Assembly (NCBI GenBank): GCA_944350065.1
Contig: CALVOD010000048.1
Span: 1-9,233, forward strand
Direction: 5' to 3'
DNA from: an uncultured Clostridia bacterium
Lineage (GTDB): Bacteria; Bacillota; Clostridia; Christensenellales; DTU072
Length of the DNA stretch: 9,233 nt
Part shown: positions 4,961-9,233 of the stretch, in pieces
Numbering within the stretch: the first letter of the stretch is position 1
How the letters are laid out: the number at the start of each line of letters is the position of its first letter
Translations under genes and position numbers: made by a program
The notes under the pieces: generated by a model
What the model was told of the DNA's origin: nothing
Databases searched by the model: none
The model's input: only the letters and a program-made list of their open reading frames with translations

Positions 4961-7900
4961 TTACAGTACCTCCTTAATCATATTCATAAAAACAGCCTCC
5001 GAAAGTAAGCCGAAAATTTTACTCTGATTATCGGCGCTGTCGTAGTCGGATAACAAACGCAGAAGCTGCGCGAACAGATAACAAGCGCGCTTTTCGCCGA
5101 GATTGGAATACAGATAATGCGCCTTTGACACAAACCGTTCGAGTTTAGCCTCGTCGCCGTTCAACGCCGCGTTGTGCGCGCCCTGCGCCATTTTTATCAG
5201 GAAGGCTTGCGAATTGACTTTGTAGCTTTCGTTGAGCTTCTCCTGAGAAGCGTTGCGCATCTCGTCGTCGCATGCGTTGCGGCATATCTCCACGACGCCG
5301 AGTGCCGCAAATTCCGCCGCCGTAAGCCGCTTTAAGAAGGGCCTTTCTACTACGGGCTCGTCGAACGTCGGCTCCTTTATGCGTCCTCTCAACGCTATCT
5401 CCTCTATTGTCACGAGAGTAAGCGGTCTTACCGCAGTAAGGTAGTTTTCTTCGACGTCGCTGCCTAATTTCTTTTCGTTGGCGATAAGTTTCGGAAGCTG
5501 CGATTTGAACGTCTCCGGCTTTTCCAGAAGATATACGAGCGACAAAGGCAGTATTCTCCAGCCCGCCCTTTCGAGCAGATTTATTTTCGTGCACAGCGTG
5601 TTGAGCGAAACGTTCGCGTCCGGCAATAAAAAGCCTATTTCGAATTTCTCCGCGTCGTCCCCGCCGAGCATACCGAGATCTACCATCATCGCGTTGGCGC
5701 CTATCTTCCTGCGCACCTTCTTGCCGGGCATAGCTTCTTCTATGACGCGCGCCGCGTGCTCGTTAAGTTTGTCCTGAACCTTGGGCTGCGCCTTCACGCA
5801 GGACATATTCCCCGTTACCGCATATTCGAGATAGGTGTATAACCGCTTGAGACTCTTTTCGGTGTTCTTAATCTCGGAATAGTCGAACGCCGTGTAAATT
5901 ATGTTCTTCTCCCTTGCGCGAGTGAACAGTACGTTCAACCGGTTGTTTCCGCTCTGTTCGCTCTTTTCGCCCGCGTTAAAGAAGCCCGAAATATTCTTAT
6001 GCAACTCGCCCTTAACGCTGCGAAGCGCGTATTCGATGGCTATGATGACAATATCGGCTTCCTTCCCCTGCGCGTTCTCGAGCGAACGTATCCACAACGC
6101 CTCGTCGTTATCGAAATCGTTCTCGATACTTTCCCTTGCGAAAAGATCCTCCACTTCGTCCTGAACGGCGCCTTGGAATTCGTCGTTCATCGTAACGACC
6201 CCTACGCTCTTTTCGGGCGTCTCGCGCTTGATTGCGGCGACGCGCTCGGCTATCTTGCGAGCCATTTCCTCCTTAACCCTCGCGATATACGACGCTATGT
6301 ACCGGTTGTCGTCTCTGCCGTTTTTCCCTTTGCGGTTGATCGCGGCAACGGCTCGCGCAGGGTCGAAATCGACGTCCGCTTTGATGTACTCGAAGCCGAG
6401 ATAATCGGGAAGTTTGTCCCATCCCGTATATACGTCGGGAATTACGTTCAGCATACCGTTATAACACAAAAGATTAGATACGGTTACCAAATGATGAGTT
6501 TTGGAACGATAATGATACAAAAGTCGCTCGCTCGGTATTCCCTTACCCTGTACCAGATGAAGTATCGACTTATCGGTAAGAGAAAGGTCGTATTCCCCGT
6601 TTTCGTCATAACCCTCATCCGCGCTCTTGGTAAAGAAGCTCGTTACGTCAAGCTGCATATTGTCGCCGAAAGCTATAAGGCGGCGTTGCCCTATCAGGAA
6701 AGGCAACACGCTTATTATAGGCACCTGCGACGCTTCGTCTATAAGTAACGTGTCGAAGGTATTCATATCGTCCGTCATATAATTCACGGCGGCAGAAGGA
6801 GTCGTGACTATGACGGGGCAGAGCTTCATCACGTTCTTTCCGTATTTTTTGAAGAAGTCCTGCACGCTCATTTTCGAGGTCTTGATTCTCTCAAGAAGCG
6901 GCAATAACTCCTTATCGTTCTCCGCGGCGGTGCATATACGCTCGCTCACCTGCTGACGCAGATAAGCCGCATACAACGATTGCATTTTTGCGTTTATCTC
7001 CGTCAGCTTGGCGTATTTAGAGCGTAAGAACGCGTTGCCGAATTTACCGATGTCGTTAGCTTGTATCAATTCTTTAGCTAACTTCCTCGATATATTGGCT
7101 TTGGCTACGGAAGCGATCTCGCCGTATTTTATGCGGTTTTTCACGATAAAAGGCACGATATCTATGCCGCAGCCTTTTAAGCCCGTCACACTCTCCGTAA
7201 TGAGTGCGTCCGCTTCCTCGTCGCCCGTGGTACCGCTACTTAAATATAGCGAGAATTCTTCGTCGTTAACGGCGTTGTCTATATCGTTCTGCAACGTGTC
7301 GAGCCTGCGACGGACGGTGCGGTATTGACTTACGTCGGAATTCAAATCCGTCACGTCATCGCATTCGTTCTCGCTTAAGGCTTCACCTATCAATTCGTAT
7401 AAGCTCATATCGAGCCCCGTTATCCCGGAATACACCGCTTTGTAGAAGTTGTCGAACAATTCTTCCGTTTCCGCCGCGTCGCCGAGAAGCTCTCGCGCCC
7501 GTACCGGATCGACGTATAGCCTTGCCGTATTACGGATCTTGTCTATTCTGTCCGCTAGCTGCGCTACGCTCATCTTGTTATTGATCTCGAGACAAAAGTC
7601 GCCTAGCCCTATATGCGAAGCGTATTTAAGGAACACTTCGTTGGCGGCGCGCTTTTCGCTCATTACGCACATATTCTGACCGGCGACGATGAGACATGCC
7701 ACAAGCAAAACCATAAGATGAGACTTACCCGTACCCGCCGCCGCGGATATATTGATGCTGTCGCCGTTCAAAACGCGTTGAATAACCTTGCGCTGACTGT
7801 CGTCGGCAGGTAACGGATAAATAGGAAAATCGGCGACTTTTTCGATATCCAGTTCCTCGTACTTTTTCTTGCCCATCAATACCTGAATGAGCGGCGAAGC

Positions 7901-8821
7901 CGCGAGCTTTTCGATATTTTTCTCTATCATCTGGCAAATCGTTTCGTTGGTGCTGTCGAGAATGCACAGATTGAAATCGTTTATGTTGACCTCTACGTCG
8001 GAACAAAATTTCGCGTTTTCTTCGATGCGCGCAAGAACGTCGAGAACGGGTTTGCCGAATTCGATATTAGCAGAATCGACGTCTAAAAACAATTCTATTT
8101 TCCGCTGGCGCAGTTCTCTTTCGAGAATGGTATTCACCTTGACGGTGTCGGCGGTTATGGTAAAACGCATGGCGTCCTTATAATTGGAGGCTTCGGTTAT
8201 CTGACAAAGCAGTAACGGGGAAGTCACGATTTCGGCAGGATGAGAAGGTGTGGCGTTGCTTTTTGTCCAGGTAACCGAGCCGATCGTAAGATACGAAATT
8301 TCCTTCGCTTTATCCTTTCTCGCCTCACCGGCTTTCCTGCACAGCGACTTCCACATTTGCGCCACGTTGCTGTCTTTGTTGTTGGACTTGGCGAAATACT
8401 GGTATTGCGAAAGATTGCCGTGCTTCTTAATGTATTCGTACTGGTTGGCAGAAACGAGGACTCCGTCCTCCGTCATAAAAGAAATGCTGTCGTTTTCCCA
8501 CACGGCGTTGTCGCTTGACAGGAATACGTCCGCAAGCGTAACGGAATCGCCGGGGTGCCTACCCGCCGACATTTCGTCTTCGATCAAGATTATTTCGTGC
8601 ATCTTGTTTTTGTCGCACGCCATAATGGTAGTCGCCTGCTTGCCGAACAAACGGATGGAATCTTTGCTCCGTTTAATGAAAGCCCCCGCTTTCTGCTGGA
8701 TGCGCGCCTGCGTTACAATCCACAATAATTTATCTTTAACCTGCTTGAAGCTATCGGTTGCGGGCGCGTTTTCGGTCTCGCTGCTATAAAAATTCCCGTC
8801 AAAATTATCGGATAAACTCAT
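4961..8821 (-). CDS. DUF4011-like, Upf1-type SF1 helicase with degenerate Vsr-like nuclease domain (1286 aa)
   Basis: A large cytoplasmic ATP-dependent nucleic-acid motor. The N-terminal part (about 23-300) resembles DUF4011, including the pattern around SPLLLCQITE. The helicase motors carry SF1 motifs: AAAGTGKS (360-367, Lys366), MSEKRAANEVF (motif Ia, 387-397), LLIDEASQVP (Asp695-Glu696), LIAFGDNMQLD (motif III, 715-725), LLYHYRSK (motif IV, 767-774), QGKEADIVIIA (918-928) and NRLNVLFTRAR (motif VI, 960-970). DEASQ and RLNVxxTRA are typical of the Upf1/Dna2-like group. About 320 residues between motifs Ia and II form a largely helical insert. Residues 1013-1105 resemble the Vsr/MTES_1575-type endonuclease domain that ends many such helicases, but only Asp1048 of the active site is recognisable. 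A helical tail (1160-1286) is unassigned. ATG start with AAGGAG nine bases upstream. First gene of the operon. Whether DNA or RNA is the substrate is unknown. Confidence 0.9.
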   Translation of the reverse strand: MSLSDNFDGNFYSSETENAPATDSFKQVKDKLLWIVTQARIQQKAGAFIKRSKDSIRLFGKQATTIMACDKNKMHEIILIEDEMSAGRHPGDSVTLADVFLSSDNAVWENDSISFMTEDGVLVSANQYEYIKKHGNLSQYQYFAKSNNKDSNVAQMWKSLCRKAGEARKDKAKEISYLTIGSVTWTKSNATPSHPAEIVTSPLLLCQITEASNYKDAMRFTITADTVKVNTILERELRQRKIELFLDVDSANIEFGKPVLDVLARIEENAKFCSDVEVNINDFNLCILDSTNETICQMIEKNIEKLAASPLIQVLMGKKKYEELDIEKVADFPIYPLPADDSQRKVIQRVLNGDSINISAAAGTGKSHLMVLLVACLIVAGQNMCVMSEKRAANEVFLKYASHIGLGDFCLEINNKMSVAQLADRIDKIRNTARLYVDPVRARELLGDAAETEELFDNFYKAVYSGITGLDMSLYELIGEALSENECDDVTDLNSDVSQYRTVRRRLDTLQNDIDNAVNDEEFSLYLSSGTTGDEEADALITESVTGLKGCGIDIVPFIVKNRIKYGEIASVAKANISRKLAKELIQANDIGKFGNAFLRSKYAKLTEINAKMQSLYAAYLRQQVSERICTAAENDKELLPLLERIKTSKMSVQDFFKKYGKNVMKLCPVIVTTPSAAVNYMTDDMNTFDTLLIDEASQVPIISVLPFLIGQRRLIAFGDNMQLDVTSFFTKSADEGYDENGEYDLSLTDKSILHLVQGKGIPSERLLYHYRSKTHHLVTVSNLLCYNGMLNVIPDVYTGWDKLPDYLGFEYIKADVDFDPARAVAAINRKGKNGRDDNRYIASYIARVKEEMARKIAERVAAIKRETPEKSVGVVTMNDEFQGAVQDEVEDLFARESIENDFDNDEALWIRSLENAQGKEADIVIIAIEYALRSVKGELHKNISGFFNAGEKSEQSGNNRLNVLFTRAREKNIIYTAFDYSEIKNTEKSLKRLYTYLEYAVTGNMSCVKAQPKVQDKLNEHAARVIEEAMPGKKVRRKIGANAMMVDLGMLGGDDAEKFEIGFLLPDANVSLNTLCTKINLLERAGWRILPLSLVYLLEKPETFKSQLPKLIANEKKLGSDVEENYLTAVRPLTLVTIEEIALRGRIKEPTFDEPVVERPFLKRLTAAEFAALGVVEICRNACDDEMRNASQEKLNESYKVNSQAFLIKMAQGAHNAALNGDEAKLERFVSKAHYLYSNLGEKRACYLFAQLLRLLSDYDSADNQSKIFGLLSEAVFMNMIKEVL

Positions 8822-9049
8822 ACTTTCCGTCTCCTTGATATAAAAATCCGCTGTAAAAAATGCTGTACGGTCGTTAAAAACGCCGAAAATGTTTTCTCAA
8901 ATCGATGAAACCTGACGAACCTGAATACGGCAGATATAATGCGCTTATAGGATTTGACTTTATACCGATATTAAATATATAAATATACAAGTACCGAAAT
9001 CAAAATCTAATTAGAGAACGTCTTGCAAAATTTGCGAAATTTCTTACTA
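8822..9049 (-). promoter_or_regulatory. Long 5' leader of the operon mRNA (about 228 nt)
   Basis: This is the region between the predicted transcription start near 9049 and the helicase ATG. It is AT-rich, most strongly at 8965-9000, and contains no ATG in any frame of the minus strand, so no ATG-started leader peptide is encoded. Just after the start lie two tandem copies of GCRAAATTT (plus strand, 9025-9033 and 9034-9042), and a 7-bp direct repeat AACCTGA occurs at 8909-8915 and 8918-8924. I recognised no known riboswitch or terminator-like hairpin. Confidence 0.5.
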
Positions 9050-9055
9050 TCAGCT

Positions 9056-9084
9056 ATTATACTCCGCATTCCGCCGTTTGTCAA
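9056..9084 (-). promoter_or_regulatory. Perfect consensus sigma-A promoter of the helicase/TerY-P operon
   Basis: The minus strand reads TTGACA (9079-9084), exactly 17 bp (9062-9078) and TATAAT (9056-9061), a six-of-six match in both boxes with ideal spacing. It should be intrinsically strong, so silence, if the system is off in normal growth, would need a repressor or later control. An 8-bp inverted repeat overlaps the -35 box. Confidence 0.85.
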
Positions 9085-9110
9085 CAAGTATCGCATAAAT
9101 TCGACAAACG
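9075..9110. repeat. Inverted repeat over the operon -35 box, candidate operator
   Basis: CGTTTGTC (9075-9082) and GACAAACG (9103-9110) are exact reverse complements separated by 20 bp, centres 28 bp apart. The first arm overlaps four bases of the -35 hexamer. A dimeric repressor or activator could bind here. The sequence differs from the XRE-type palindromes at 87-131. No regulator gene is adjacent within the window. Confidence 0.4.
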
Positions 9111-9233
9111 TAAACGACGGAGTAGAAAACGAAGGAAAAAATCCATACGCATTTATATCTAAAATATATATGTAAAGCGAAAATCGCGTTAAACTCAAAT
9201 CGCATAAAGCGCCGCTCAAATCTGTGCTTGTAT
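9111..9233. other. Intergenic sequence upstream of the operon, no gene recognised
   Basis: AT-rich sequence with no open frame that has a ribosome site or recognisable protein. GATTTGAG occurs twice on the minus strand (around 9193-9222). It may be the flank of a gene lying outside the window. Confidence 0.4.

Noticed and set aside
5999..6748. A 249-codon plus-strand open frame antisense to the helicase
   Set aside because: It is opposite conserved helicase motifs and has no supporting start signals or protein features of its own.
4961..8821. The helicase as a classic RecBCD/AddAB-type or type I restriction helicase-nuclease
   Set aside because: Its motifs (DEASQ, RLNVLFTRAR) belong to the Upf1/Dna2-like group, and no methylase or specificity subunit is nearby.
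8954..8983. Possible plus-strand promoter TTGACT-N18-TATAAA inside the operon leader
   Set aside because: The stretch is very AT-rich, the match is imperfect, and no gene follows on the plus strand in the window; an antisense RNA cannot be excluded but is not supported.
9007..9219. A 70-codon minus-strand open frame upstream of the helicase
   Set aside because: It would begin with TTG, has no ribosome site, shows no recognisable protein pattern, and contains the perfect operon promoter in its middle.
1..9233. CRISPR arrays, tRNA or rRNA genes, insertion sequences
   Set aside because: No regularly spaced repeats, cloverleaf-like sequence, ribosomal RNA sequence or transposase reading frame was found.

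Overview
The window suggests a low-to-mid-GC Gram-positive bacterium of the Bacillota/Clostridia type, possibly an uncultured gut lineage. Grounds: strong AGGAGG ribosome sites, near-perfect sigma-A promoters (TTGACA-N17-TATAAT or TACAAT), a Gram-positive-style lipoprotein, and small XRE regulators. Codon use looks even across the window by eye. No tRNA, rRNA, CRISPR array, integrase or transposase was seen.

Layout. (1) At 1-141 the 5' end of a secreted or membrane protein gene (minus strand, cut by the window edge) is divergent from a 68-aa XRE repressor (142-348, plus). Between them lie a consensus promoter and two matching palindromes that look like the repressor's operators. (2) 349-424 holds stem-loops. 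(3) 425-1036 (minus) is a lipoprotein gene with a GTG start and its own promoter at 1102-1130. (4) 1203-1235 is a strong intrinsic terminator that closes the large operon. (5) 1287-8821 is one minus-strand operon, transcribed from right to left: a DUF4011-like/Upf1-like SF1 helicase of 1286 aa, a Ser/Thr kinase with zinc ribbon, a TerY-like vWA protein fused to a 2x[4Fe-4S] ferredoxin domain, and a PP2C phosphatase. (6) 8822-9233 holds a 228-nt leader without any ATG and a perfect consensus promoter at 9056-9084, whose -35 box is overlapped by an inverted repeat.

The centre of interest is the operon. Kinase, TerY-like vWA protein and PP2C phosphatase form the triad known from comparative genomics as the TerY-P (phosphorylation) triad; E. 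coli yegI-yegL-pphC is a related set. Here the triad is locked to a large helicase whose C-terminal nuclease-like domain appears to have lost its catalytic residues, and the vWA protein carries an iron-sulphur module. A reasonable inference is a stress-response or anti-phage system in which a kinase/phosphatase pair, scaffolded by a redox-sensitive vWA adaptor, controls a nucleic-acid-remodelling helicase. The substrate, trigger and any defence function are not shown by the sequence.
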